Below are positions 1-9,228 of a DNA stretch of 64,000 nucleotides, piece by piece. A model generated the notes under the pieces. That model saw nothing but the letters and a program-made list of their open reading frames with translations. It did not search any database and was not told where the DNA came from. This stretch comes from Candidatus Rokuibacteriota bacterium (GTDB lineage Bacteria; Methylomirabilota; Methylomirabilia; Rokubacteriales; CSP1-6): contig JACPDG010000039.1 in NCBI GenBank assembly GCA_016184125.1, positions 62,001 to 126,000 of the forward strand, given 5' to 3'. The position numbers and the translations under genes are program-made. Positions within the stretch are counted from its first letter, which is position 1, and every line of letters begins with the position of its first letter.

Positions 1-938
1 AGGGACAGGAGTCGGGCGAGTCGTCCGCGGCCTCGCGTCCAGGACTCGCTCACACCGCCCGCCGCGGCCTCGACGAGCTCGCGGAGCACGGTGAACCGCC
101 GGGTGATCTCGGGCAGCTCGGCGTGGTCGCGGAGCAGGAGCAGGTGAAATCCACCGGCCGCCGGCGCGCGCCAGGCCTCGATCTCGTTGTGGTTCATCTC
201 CGGCAGGCTGCCTGCGATCGCGAACGTCTTGGCGTTCTCCTCGACGTCCGTCTTCCACCGGTACGCGATCGGGCCGGTGTCCTGACCACCGTAGATCGCC
301 GGAATCCGGTTGCCGATGGCGAGCGCCAGCCGTTTGGCCTCGTTCGACCGTGTCGGGCGCTCGGGCACCAGCTCGGCGCCGAGCGCGTCCACCGTCTCGA
401 GGGCTTCGGCGACCTCGGCGTCCGTGGCGACGGAGATCCCGACGCCTGCGAGCACCGAGAGCGCGGGGAAGAACAGGTTGCCGAGCGCCATCCGGGGCAT
501 CAGGCCGCCGGGCAGCGCCACGCGCGGCAGACCGTACTGCGCGGCGAGCTCCGCCAGGCGTCCCCCGGCCGTGATGACCAACGCGGGCACGCCGCGGGCA
601 ATGGCGGCCTCGAGGGCGGAGATCACCTCGGCCGTCTCGCCCGAGTACGACGACGCGATCACGAGCGCCCGCCGGCCCGCGACCGGCGGCAGGCCGTACC
701 CTCGGTGCACGAGGATCGGCACGTCCGCGCGATCCGCGGCACACGCGGCCAGCAGATCGCCGCTCGCGGCCGACCCGCCCATGCCGGCGACGACGACGGC
801 CGACGGGCGGTCGATCGAGGGAGCGGGCCGCGCCACGAGCCCGGTCGCCTCGCGACACTGCGCGGCGAACGCCGCGAGCACGTCCCGCGTGTCGTGGACG
901 TCGATCCGCTTGATGTCTCCGAGGTCGTCGAGGGTCAT
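1..938 (-). CDS. bifunctional phosphoglucose/phosphomannose isomerase (SIS domain), 3' end outside window
   Basis: Minus-strand reading from ATG at 936-938: MTLDDLGDIKRIDVHDTRDVL...VVVAGMGGSAASGDLL...SSYSGETAEVISALE; open to the window edge, absent from the ORF track because no stop is in the window. Confidence 0.8.
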   Translation of the reverse strand, partial: MTLDDLGDIKRIDVHDTRDVLAAFAAQCREATGLVARPAPSIDRPSAVVVAGMGGSAASGDLLAACAADRADVPILVHRGYGLPPVAGRRALVIASSYSGETAEVISALEAAIARGVPALVITAGGRLAELAAQYGLPRVALPGGLMPRMALGNLFFPALSVLAGVGISVATDAEVAEALETVDALGAELVPERPTRSNEAKRLALAIGNRIPAIYGGQDTGPIAYRWKTDVEENAKTFAIAGSLPEMNHNEIEAWRAPAAGGFHLLLLRDHAELPEITRRFTVLRELVEAAAGGVSESWTRGRGRLARLLS

Positions 939-953
939 CGTGGGACCAGCGAC

Positions 954-1060
954 GTGGGGGGCCCCGAAATGGCCCCCCACACCCCCCAACGCTCGGAGCG
1001 CCGCGGGGGGTGCGAGGACGCACTCGGGGAACCCGCGGCGCTCCTCGATTCGCCGACTCT
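954..1060 (+). repeat. GC-palindromic modular element (copy 1)
   Basis: tggggggccccgaaatggcccccca ... gctcggagcgccgcgggggg...cccgcggcgctcctcgattcg. Confidence 0.8.
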
Positions 1061-1136
1061 CCGACACGTTCCTAGGCCGGACACCCGTCGATCGTCCTCG
1101 ACGGAGCCGCGCATGGGGGTCGTGTTCGTCATCGGG

Positions 1137-2009
1137 CTACTCGCGATCCAGGTCGCGGTGGACCACGGTGGGCGACAGGCCGCGCTCCTCCAGGAACGCC
1201 CGCAGCTCCTCCACGAAGGCGACCGACCGGTGGCGGCCGCCGGTGCAGCCGATGGCGACCGTGAGGTACGCCTTGCCCTCGCGCTCGTAGCACGGGATCA
1301 GGAACGCGAGGAGGTCGCGGAGCCGCCGGAGCAGCTCGCGGCTCTCCTCGTGCTCGAAGATGAAGGTCCTCACCGGCGCGTCGCGCCCGTCGTGGGCCCG
1401 GAGCTCGTCGACGAAGTGCGGGTTCGGGAGGAACCGGACGTCGAAGACCAGGTCGGCGTCGTACGGGATGCCGTGCTTGAACCCGAACGAGACGAGCGAC
1501 GGCGCGAGCCCGGGGCGCTGCTTCGGCGTCACGTAGAGCTCGATCAGGAGCGCCTTGAACTGGTGCACCGTCAGGCCCGACGTGTCGAGGATGCGATCGG
1601 CGATCTCGCGCAGGTGGGCCATCGCCTTGCGCTCGGCCCGGATGCCCTCGAGCACGTTGCCGTTGCCGGCGAGCGGATGGCGGCGCCGCGTCTCGTGATA
1701 GCGGCGGACGAGCGTCTCCTCGCTCGCCTCGAGGTAGAGCACCTCCACCGAGTGCCGGCGGCGCCTGAGCTCGGCGATCGCGTCGAGCAGGTGCGAGAGG
1801 TACTCGCCCTCGCGGACGTCCACGCCGAGGGCGATCCGGTGAATGCTCTGGGTCGAGCGGGTCGCGAGGTCGGCAAACGTGGGGATCAGCGTCGTCGGCA
1901 GGTTGTCGACGCAGAAGAACCCCATGTCCTCGAAGCACTTGATGGCGTAGCTCTTCCCGGCCCCCGACATGCCGGTGATGACGACGAAATCGATCGGCGG
2001 ATCCGCCAT
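1137..2009 (-). CDS. rapZ: RNase adapter RapZ / P-loop nucleotide-binding protein
   Basis: MADPPIDFVVITGMSGAGKSYAIKCFEDMGFFCVDNLP...; GCTGGRHRSV motif; follows rpoN. Confidence 0.92.
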   Translation of the reverse strand: MADPPIDFVVITGMSGAGKSYAIKCFEDMGFFCVDNLPTTLIPTFADLATRSTQSIHRIALGVDVREGEYLSHLLDAIAELRRRRHSVEVLYLEASEETLVRRYHETRRRHPLAGNGNVLEGIRAERKAMAHLREIADRILDTSGLTVHQFKALLIELYVTPKQRPGLAPSLVSFGFKHGIPYDADLVFDVRFLPNPHFVDELRAHDGRDAPVRTFIFEHEESRELLRRLRDLLAFLIPCYEREGKAYLTVAIGCTGGRHRSVAFVEELRAFLEERGLSPTVVHRDLDRE

Positions 2010-2029
2010 CGTCCCCGGGCGAAGGCCGG

Positions 2030-3487
2030 TCACCGGCGGCGGGGCATCAGGCGACGCTGGTGGGACGGCAGGATCCCGAGCTCCTCGCGGTACTTCGCGA
2101 CGGTCCGCCGGGCGATCGTGAGGCTCCGCCCCTTCAGGATCTGCGCGATCTCCTGGTCGGAGAGCGGCTTCGACGGATCCTCGTTCGCGAGGAGATCCTG
2201 GATCATCTTCTTCACGGAGACGGACGACACCATCTCGCCGTCGCCCGACTGGATGCCGCTGTGGAAGAAGAACTTCAGCTCGAAGAGGCCCTGCGGCGTC
2301 TCGATGTACTTGTTCGTGGTGACGCGGCTCACCGTCGACTCGTGCATGCTGATGTCCTCGCCGACGTCGCGCAGCGACAGCGGGCGAAGGTACGGCAGGC
2401 CCTTGTCGAGGAAGTCCTTCTGGAACTTCACGATCGACTGCGCCACCTTGCGGAGGGTGCGCTGGCGCTGGTCGACGCTCTTGATGAGCCAGACCGCCGA
2501 GCGGAGCTTCTGCTCGACGTACTGCCGCGCCTCGTCGCCGGAGCTCCTGAGCAGCGAGCGGTAGAGATTGTTCACGCGCAGCCGCGGGATCCCGTCCTCG
2601 TTGAGCACGACCGTGTACTCGCCCCCCGTCTTGACGACCGCGACGTCCGGGACGATGTAGCGCGAGTCGTTGCCGCCGAAGCGCCGCCCCGGCTTCGGCT
2701 CGAGCCCCATGATCTCCTCGACCGACTCCATGATCCGGTCGAGCGGCAGCTTGAGCGCTCGCGCGATGTCCGGGTAGCGCCGGCGCGTGAGGTCGTCGAA
2801 GTGCTGCTCGACGATCTCGACCGACACAGGGTCCGGATTCGGATCGGTCTTGAGCTGGAGCAGCAGGCACTCCTGGATGCTGCGCGCCGCCACGCCGGGC
2901 GGGTCGAAGGCCTGCACGATCGCCAGGATCTTCTCGACCTCGGGCACGCTCACGCCGCAACGCTGGGCGATCTCCTCGAGCTCGGCGCGCAGGTACCCGT
3001 CCTCGTCCAGGTTGCCGATGATCTCCGTGCCGATGCGCCGCGCGACGGGATCCTCGAGCTCCGGGCTCAGGCGGAGCTGCTCGTCGAGGTGGTCGTTGAG
3101 CGAGGACGTCGACCGCACGATGTTCTCGAAGGGCAGGTCGTCCCGGTCCTCCTGCGCGACCAGCGAGCGCTCCTCGTGGTCGTCGAACATCACCGCGGTG
3201 AGGTCGAACGGCAGGTCGTCCGTCGGCCGTTCGTCGCGCGGCGGCGGCTCCGTGGTCGCCGGCAATTCGGGAGCCGTCGCCGTCGCCCGCGGATCGTCGG
3301 CTTGCGGCGCCTCCGGGTTCTCCTGCTCGGGGGTCTCCTCGAGCAGCGGGTTCTCGAGGAGCTCCTTCTGGACGACTTCCTGCAGCTCGAGCGTGGACAG
3401 CTGGAGCAGCTGGATCGCCTGCTGCAGCAGCGGCGTCATGACGACCCGCTGGCTCTGCCTGAGTGATAGTCGCGTTTCCATGGCCAT
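2030..3487 (-). CDS. rpoN: RNA polymerase sigma-54 factor
   Basis: N-terminal LRQSQRVVMTPLLQQAIQLLQLS, C-terminal RpoN box ARRTVAKYREELGI. Confidence 0.97.
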   Translation of the reverse strand: MAMETRLSLRQSQRVVMTPLLQQAIQLLQLSTLELQEVVQKELLENPLLEETPEQENPEAPQADDPRATATAPELPATTEPPPRDERPTDDLPFDLTAVMFDDHEERSLVAQEDRDDLPFENIVRSTSSLNDHLDEQLRLSPELEDPVARRIGTEIIGNLDEDGYLRAELEEIAQRCGVSVPEVEKILAIVQAFDPPGVAARSIQECLLLQLKTDPNPDPVSVEIVEQHFDDLTRRRYPDIARALKLPLDRIMESVEEIMGLEPKPGRRFGGNDSRYIVPDVAVVKTGGEYTVVLNEDGIPRLRVNNLYRSLLRSSGDEARQYVEQKLRSAVWLIKSVDQRQRTLRKVAQSIVKFQKDFLDKGLPYLRPLSLRDVGEDISMHESTVSRVTTNKYIETPQGLFELKFFFHSGIQSGDGEMVSSVSVKKMIQDLLANEDPSKPLSDQEIAQILKGRSLTIARRTVAKYREELGILPSHQRRLMPRRR

Positions 3488-3507
3488 GGCGAATCTCTCT
3501 TCGACGC

Positions 3508-4230
3508 CTAGAGCGAGAAGCGCTCCCCGAGATAGATCTCCCGGGCCTTCGGGTCGGACGCGATCTCGCTGGCGGTGCCGGAGACCAGGATCTTCCCGTC
3601 GTGCAGGATGTAGGCGCGATCGGTGATCGCGAGGGTCTCGCGGACGTTGTGGTCGGTGATGAGGATGCCGATCCCGCGCTCGGTGAGGCGGGCGACGATC
3701 TCCTGGATGTCCCCGATCGCGATGGGGTCGATTCCCGTGAACGGCTCGTCGAGGAGCAGGTACCGCGGGGACGTGACGAGCGCGCGCGTGATCTCGAGCC
3801 GCCGGCGCTCCCCGCCGGAGAGCGTGTAGGCGGGATACGGCGCGAGCGTTGTCAGGTCCAGCTCCGCCAGGAGCTCGCGCGCGCGCTCGCGGCGCTCCCC
3901 CTGCCCGAGGTCGAGCGTCTCCAGGATCGCGAGCAGGTTCTCCTCGACGGTCAGCTTGCGGAAGATCGACGATTCCTGTGGCAGGTAGCCGACCCCGAGG
4001 CGGCAGCGCTGGTACATCGGCAGGCTCGTGATCTCCTGCCCCTCGAGGAAGATCCGGCCGCCGTCGGCAGGCAACAGACCCACGATCATGTGAAAGGACG
4101 TCGTCTTGCCGGCGCCATTCGGCCCGAGCAGACCCACGACCTCGCCCCGGTGGATGTCGACCGACACGCGGTCGACGACCTTCCGGTGCTTGAAGAACTT
4201 CACGAGGTCCTGGGCGATGAGGCCTTCCAT
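3508..4230 (-). CDS. lptB: LPS export ABC transporter ATP-binding protein
   Basis: Walker A GPNGAGKTT, signature LSGGERRRLEI; lptA/lptC neighbours. Confidence 0.95.
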   Translation of the reverse strand: MEGLIAQDLVKFFKHRKVVDRVSVDIHRGEVVGLLGPNGAGKTTSFHMIVGLLPADGGRIFLEGQEITSLPMYQRCRLGVGYLPQESSIFRKLTVEENLLAILETLDLGQGERRERARELLAELDLTTLAPYPAYTLSGGERRRLEITRALVTSPRYLLLDEPFTGIDPIAIGDIQEIVARLTERGIGILITDHNVRETLAITDRAYILHDGKILVSGTASEIASDPKAREIYLGERFSL

Positions 4231-4235
4231 CTGAT

Positions 4236-4417
4236 CATGGGGGGGCTATCGAAGCCCCCCATACCCCCCAGGGTGGCTCGGACACGGCCCGGGGAACCCG
4301 GGCCGCGCCTCGGGCTCGCGCTCGGTCTGCGGGGACAATCGATACCCCCCATGGTGGCTCGGAACCGGCCCGGGGAACCCGGGCCGGTCCTCGGCGACCG
4401 CATCTCGTTCACGAGTT
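4236..4417 (+). repeat. GC-palindromic modular element (copy 2, tandem dimer)
   Basis: catgggggggctatcgaagcccccca + cggcccggggaacccgggccg, then a second unit with ccggcccggggaacccgggccgg and terminal ctcgttcacgag. Confidence 0.8.
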
Positions 4418-4418
4418 C

Positions 4419-5009
4419 TCAGTTGTCGCAGGGCGCCGCCGTCTTCGCCGGCCGCTTCGTCGTGCCGTCGCCGGCCTTGTCGTCACGCGGATGGAAGACC
4501 GCTTTCACCCGATCCTGCTTGCCGCCCTGCACGACGCTCCGGTCCTGCGCGAGGAAGATGGTGATCGTCTCGCCGCTGACCACGTTGTCATCCTGCCAGA
4601 CACGCGCGCCGCCGGACAGCACGAGGCGCTGCTCGAGGTCGAAGTACTCGGCCCGCTTCGCGGTCCCCGTCCGGCAATCGCGGGTGACGATCCTGACGCT
4701 GCCCGTCGACACCGTACGGAGGATCCGGTCGCCCTTCTCGTCGAAGTAGACCTCCATGCGCTCGGCGTACTGCACGGAGTTGCCCTGTCGGGCGACCACG
4801 TTGCCGGTGAACACCACCAGGCCTTCCCTGCCGTAGCGCTCCATCCGGTCGGCGTCCACCGTGACCGGTTGCGTCTTTCCGTCCTCGTCCTTGGCCGCCG
4901 GACCGCCACCGCGCGGCGGCGTCTGCGCGGCCGCGCCCGAGGGGGGCGCGGCCGCGCCCGGCGTAGCCAGCAGCGCCACGAGACCGATCGCGGCGATCAC
5001 GCGGCGCAT
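4419..5009 (-). CDS. lptA: LPS transport periplasmic protein (OstA-like)
   Basis: QPVTVDADRMERYGREGLVVFTGNVVARQGN...; position between lptC and lptB. Confidence 0.88.
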   Translation of the reverse strand: MRRVIAAIGLVALLATPGAAAPPSGAAAQTPPRGGGPAAKDEDGKTQPVTVDADRMERYGREGLVVFTGNVVARQGNSVQYAERMEVYFDEKGDRILRTVSTGSVRIVTRDCRTGTAKRAEYFDLEQRLVLSGGARVWQDDNVVSGETITIFLAQDRSVVQGGKQDRVKAVFHPRDDKAGDGTTKRPAKTAAPCDN

Positions 5010-5638
5010 CAGCGGTCCGTCCCCGTGAACATCGCGCGCACGCGGCGTATCGTCGCCCGCTCCTCACCGGTCAGGAGCTCGAACGTCACCCCCTGGATGT
5101 CGGTCCCCTCGCGCGTGAGCCTCACGGGCGCGTCGGTCCACAGGCGCCGACCTGCTCCGTCCCAGTGGAGCTGATTCGTCTCGAGCCGGTATCCGTCGCT
5201 CGAGGTCACGACGACATTGTGCCGGACCTCGACGTCCCGCACCCGGGACGCGCGCTCCACGGCCGCGGATGCCCCCTCGCGCGCGCGCCGCTCCGGCCCG
5301 GCCGCGGGCCGCTCCGGCCCGCGCTCGTGAACGTCGCCCTCGTCCGCGACGATCGTCCACATCCGGTCACGGTCATGGACGATCACGGAGATCTTGCGGA
5401 GCGAGGTGCGCCGCTCTCGCTCGTAGACCAACGCTTGCTCCGCCTTCAGGCGCCATCGGACGGTTCCGGTCTGCTCCTCGATCTCGACCTCCTTTATGCG
5501 GAGGTCGGCCGTGGAGGCCATGGCCGCCGTCGCTGTCGATTCCACGGCCGTCCGGCTCTTCGCCGTCAGCAAAAGCGCGACGACGAGGAGGACGAACAGC
5601 CCAACGACCACGGGTACGATGCGTGCTAGACGATGCAT
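5009..5638 (-). CDS. lptC: LPS export system protein LptC
   Basis: N-terminal TM helix, LRIKEVEIEEQTGTVRWRLKAEQALVYE; adjacent to lptA (start chosen at ATG 5638). Confidence 0.85.
   Translation of the reverse strand: MHRLARIVPVVVGLFVLLVVALLLTAKSRTAVESTATAAMASTADLRIKEVEIEEQTGTVRWRLKAEQALVYERERRTSLRKISVIVHDRDRMWTIVADEGDVHERGPERPAAGPERRAREGASAAVERASRVRDVEVRHNVVVTSSDGYRLETNQLHWDGAGRRLWTDAPVRLTREGTDIQGVTFELLTGEERATIRRVRAMFTGTDR
5287..5321. repeat. 21-bp-period in-frame repeat in lptC (GPERPAA/GPERRAR)
   Basis: gccgctccggcccg at 5287-5300 and 5308-5321. Confidence 0.75.
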
Positions 5639-5689
5639 TGTTTGCAATTTCGGTACCAGCCTATCACACGGTCTATATCGCGGGAAGCG

Positions 5690-5705
5690 AAAACCGCCCG
5701 GGCGG
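5690..5705 (-). terminator. candidate intrinsic terminator after kdsD
   Basis: CCGCCCGGGCGG palindrome followed by TTTT on the minus strand, just after the kdsD stop. Confidence 0.4.
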
Positions 5706-5719
5706 CTCCCAGCGTACGG

Positions 5720-6739
5720 TCAATAGACGATCTTTGCCCGAAGGATGTCGTGCAGGCGAATCAGACCGACGGGCCGCTGCTGGTCGTCGACGATGACCAG
5801 GCTCGTGATCTGGAACGCCTCCATGATTTCGAGCGCTTTTGCGGCAAGCTCCTCCTTCCGGATGAGCTTCGGGTTCCGGGTCGCGATCTGCCCGGCCGCG
5901 ACGCCCGGACGGTCGTGGCCTCCCAGGTGCACGCGCCGCAGGTCGCCGTCCGTGAAGACGCCGATGAGCCGACCGGCAGCGTCGACGACCGTCGTCATGC
6001 CGAAGTTCTTGCGCGTCATCTCCGCGATGACATCCTTCAGCGACGCGCCCTCCGGAACCACGGGGACCGCGTCACCCGTGACCATCAGGTCGGCCACCCG
6101 GAGGAGTGCGCGCCAGCCGAGCGCCCCTCGCGGGTGTAGCGCCGCATAGTCCTCGGGACGTAACCCGCGTCGCTCGAGCAGCGCCATGGCGAGCGCATCG
6201 CCCATCGCCAGTGTCGCGGTGGTCGACGAGGTCGGCGCCAGGTTCATCGGGCACGCCTCCTCCACGACGCTGACGTCGAGCACGACCTCGCACTGCCGCG
6301 ACAGGGTCGAGGCCGGGTTGCCGGTCATCAGGATGATCGGCACGCCGAGCCGCTTGAGCGGCGGCACCACTGCGAGCACCTCGTCCGTCTCGCCCGAGTT
6401 CGACAGGGCGAGCACGACGTCGCCGCGCGCCACCATGCCGATGTCCCCGTGCACGCCCTCCGCCGGGTGCAGGAAGTACGCGGGTGTCCCCGTCGATGCG
6501 AGCGTCGCCGCGATCTTGCGGCCGATGATCCCGGACTTGCCCATGCCGGTCACGATCACGCGGCCCATGCAGCCCCAGAGCACCTCGATCGCCCGATCGA
6601 AGCGCTCGTCGAGCTTCGGGATGAGCGCCAGGATGGCGTCGGCCTCGATCCTCAGCACGCGCGCCGCGAGCGCGGCCGCGCGCCCCTCGGGCGCGGCCGC
6701 GCGCCCCTCGGGCGCGGCCGCGCGCCCCTCGGGGCTCAT
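5720..6739 (-). CDS. kdsD: D-arabinose-5-phosphate isomerase (KpsF/GutQ)
   Basis: SIS domain [37 protein letters not shown] plus two CBS domains; start ATG at 6737-6739. Confidence 0.93.
   Translation of the reverse strand: MSPEGRAAAPEGRAAAPEGRAAALAARVLRIEADAILALIPKLDERFDRAIEVLWGCMGRVIVTGMGKSGIIGRKIAATLASTGTPAYFLHPAEGVHGDIGMVARGDVVLALSNSGETDEVLAVVPPLKRLGVPIILMTGNPASTLSRQCEVVLDVSVVEEACPMNLAPTSSTTATLAMGDALAMALLERRGLRPEDYAALHPRGALGWRALLRVADLMVTGDAVPVVPEGASLKDVIAEMTRKNFGMTTVVDAAGRLIGVFTDGDLRRVHLGGHDRPGVAAGQIATRNPKLIRKEELAAKALEIMEAFQITSLVIVDDQQRPVGLIRLHDILRAKIVY
6670..6732. repeat. 3 x 21-bp perfect tandem repeat in the kdsD 5' end (EGRAAAP)
   Basis: (gcgcggccgcgcgcccctcgg)x3. Confidence 0.95.
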
Positions 6740-7587
6740 GCGCCCGGGCCCCGGGGTCGAAGCGCCCTCTCGATGCCGAGCACCTCGTCCAGCAGCCGAG
6801 GCAGGTCGTCGATCCTCAGCATGTTGGGCCCGTCCGAGAGCGGACGGCCGTCGGGCAGCGTCCGATCGGGGTCCTCGTGCATCTCCATGAACAGCGCGTC
6901 GACGCCGACGGCGATCGCCGCCCGCGCGAGCGCCGGAACGTACTTCCGCTCGCCGCCCGAGCGATCGCCCGCGCCGCCCGGAAGCTGCACGGCATGCGTC
7001 GCGTCGAAGACGACCGGGTACCCGAGGTCGCGCATGTCCGGCAGCCCCCGCATGTCGACGACCAGGTTGTGATACCCGAACGACGTCCCCCGCTCGGTGA
7101 GCAGGATGCGCTCGTTGCCGGTCGACCGGATCTTCTCGGCGACGTGCTTCATGTCCCGCGGCGTGACGAACTGGCCCTTCTTCACGTTGACCGGCTTTCC
7201 GGTGCGGCCCGCGGCGACCAGGAGATCCGTCTGCCGGCAGAGGAACGCCGGGATCTGGACGACGTCGAGCACCTCGGCGGCCGGCCCGACCTCGGACACC
7301 TGGTGGACGTCGGACAGCACCGGCACGCCGACCGCCTCCCGCACGCGCGCCAGGATGCGCAGCCCCTCGACGAGCCCCGGCCCCCGGTAGCTGGCGATCG
7401 ACGACCGGTTGGCCTTGTCGTACGACGACTTGTAGATGAACGGGACGCGCTTCGCGGCGGCGATCGAGGCGAGTCGCTCGGCTGTCATCAGCGCGTGCTT
7501 CTCGTTCTCGATCGCGCATGGCCCCCCGATGAGGACCAGGGGATGCCCGGCGCCGATCGTGACTGGTCCGACCTCGACTGACTTCAT
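6736..7587 (-). CDS. kdsA: 3-deoxy-8-phosphooctulonate synthase
   Basis: [43 protein letters not shown]; overlaps kdsD by 4 nt. Confidence 0.95.
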   Translation of the reverse strand: MKSVEVGPVTIGAGHPLVLIGGPCAIENEKHALMTAERLASIAAAKRVPFIYKSSYDKANRSSIASYRGPGLVEGLRILARVREAVGVPVLSDVHQVSEVGPAAEVLDVVQIPAFLCRQTDLLVAAGRTGKPVNVKKGQFVTPRDMKHVAEKIRSTGNERILLTERGTSFGYHNLVVDMRGLPDMRDLGYPVVFDATHAVQLPGGAGDRSGGERKYVPALARAAIAVGVDALFMEMHEDPDRTLPDGRPLSDGPNMLRIDDLPRLLDEVLGIERALRPRGPGA

Positions 7588-7618
7588 GGGGGGACTATCG
7601 AAGCCCCCCAAGCCCCCC
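7585..7618 (+). repeat. GC-palindromic modular element (copy 3, short form)
   Basis: catggggggactatcgaagccccccaagcccccc between the kdsA start and pyrG stop. Confidence 0.8.
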
Positions 7619-7622
7619 GCGG

Positions 7623-9227
7623 TCACGCGCGCTCCGCGTGGCAGAGCGCCGCGTGGACGAAGCCCGCGAACAGCGGGTGCGGCTCCCACGGCCGCGAGCG
7701 GAACTCCGGGTGGAACTGGCCCGCGACGAAGTGGGGATGATCGGGGATCTCGACCACCTCCACGAGCTCCTTCTCGGGCCACACGCCGGCGACCTTGAGG
7801 CCGTTCTTCTCGAGGAGCCGCCGGTAGTCGTTGTTCACCTCGTAGCGGTGCCGGTGACGCTCGCGGATGGTGGTCGTGCCGTAGAGCGCCGCGGAACGCG
7901 TGCCATCGTCGAGCTGCACCGGGTACAGGCCCAGCCGCATGGTGCCGCCCTTGTCGGCGAGGGTCCGCTGCTCGGGCAGCAGATCGATGACCGGATGGCG
8001 CGAGAATGGATCGAACTCCGAGGAGTTCGCGCCGTCGAGCCCGCAGACGTGACGCGCGAACTCGATCACCGCACACTGCATGCCGAGGCAGATGCCGAAG
8101 AACGGGACCCGCCGCTCGCGCGCGAACCGCACGGCCTCGATCTTGCCCTCGATGCCCCGGTCGCCGAACCCACCGGGGACGAGGATACCAGCCGCGCCGC
8201 CGAGATGGGCCTCGGCGCCGTCGCGCTCGATGTGCTCGGCGTCCACCCAGACCAGCTCGACACGCGCGTCGTTGGCGATCCCGCCGTGGACCAGCGCCTC
8301 GCTGAGACTCTTGTACGAGTCCTTCAGCTCGACGTACTTGCCGACGACTGCGATGCGGGTGGTCGTGCGCGGCGCCTTCACGCGGCGGACGATGTCCTCC
8401 CAGCGGACCAGCTCGATGGGACGGTCCGGCAGTCCGAGCAGCCGCACGATCGTGTCGTCGAGCCCCTCCTTGTGGAACACGAGCGGCACTTCGTAAATCG
8501 TGTCGACGTCCTTCGCCGTGATCACCGCGTCCTCGTCGACGTCGCAGAAGAGCGCGATCTTCGACTTGATGCCCTTCGGGAGATAGCGGTCGGTGCGGCA
8601 GAGGAGGATGTCGGGCTGGATCCCGATCGCGCGCAGCTCCTTCACCGAGTGCTGCGTGGCCTTGGTCTTCAGCTCGGCCGCCGCCTTCATGAACGGTACC
8701 AGCGTCAGGTGGACGTAGATGACGTTGTCTTTGCCGACGTCCTTCTTGAGCTGCCGGATCGCCTCGAGGAACGGCAGGCCCTCGATGTCGCCCACGGTGC
8801 CGCCGACCTCGACGATCTGCACGTCGGTGTCCGCCGACACGCGGCGGATCATGCCCTTGATCTCGTCCGTGATGTGCGGGATCACCTGCACCGTCCGGCC
8901 GAGGTAGTCGCCCCGGCGCTCCTTCTGGATGACCGAGAAATACACCTTGCCGGTCGTGATGTTGTGGTCCCGGCTGGCGCGCACGGACGTGAAGCGCTCG
9001 TAGTGGCCGAGATCGAGATCGGTCTCGCCGCCATCGTCCGTGACGAACACCTCGCCGTGCTGGAAGGGGCTCATCGTCCCCGCATCCACGTTGATGTACG
9101 GGTCCATCTTCTGCAGCGTGACGCGGAACCCGCGCGCCTCCAGCAGCGATCCGATCGATGCCGCCGCCAGGCCCTTGCCCAGGGAGCTCACGACGCCGCC
9201 CGTCACGAAGATGTATTTCGGGCCCAC
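7623..9227 (-). CDS. pyrG: CTP synthase
   Basis: [27 protein letters not shown]; class I GATase FFGICLGMQ. Confidence 0.98.
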   Translation of the reverse strand: MGPKYIFVTGGVVSSLGKGLAAASIGSLLEARGFRVTLQKMDPYINVDAGTMSPFQHGEVFVTDDGGETDLDLGHYERFTSVRASRDHNITTGKVYFSVIQKERRGDYLGRTVQVIPHITDEIKGMIRRVSADTDVQIVEVGGTVGDIEGLPFLEAIRQLKKDVGKDNVIYVHLTLVPFMKAAAELKTKATQHSVKELRAIGIQPDILLCRTDRYLPKGIKSKIALFCDVDEDAVITAKDVDTIYEVPLVFHKEGLDDTIVRLLGLPDRPIELVRWEDIVRRVKAPRTTTRIAVVGKYVELKDSYKSLSEALVHGGIANDARVELVWVDAEHIERDGAEAHLGGAAGILVPGGFGDRGIEGKIEAVRFARERRVPFFGICLGMQCAVIEFARHVCGLDGANSSEFDPFSRHPVIDLLPEQRTLADKGGTMRLGLYPVQLDDGTRSAALYGTTTIRERHRHRYEVNNDYRRLLEKNGLKVAGVWPEKELVEVVEIPDHPHFVAGQFHPEFRSRPWEPHPLFAGFVHAALCHAERA

Positions 9228-9228
9228 T

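Noticed and set aside
123-2564. 813-aa plus-strand ORF, and similar long plus-strand ORFs (e.g. 7638-9764, 17665-20538, 22140-24677)
   Set aside because: Antisense shadows of well-supported minus-strand genes (rpoN, pyrG, leuS, uvrB); Arg/Asp/Glu/Val-rich low-complexity translations typical of GC-rich antisense frames.
5720-7519. 599-aa ORF as one protein
   Set aside because: Only the last 339 aa (from ATG 6739) are KdsD; the upstream part is an off-frame reading of kdsA.
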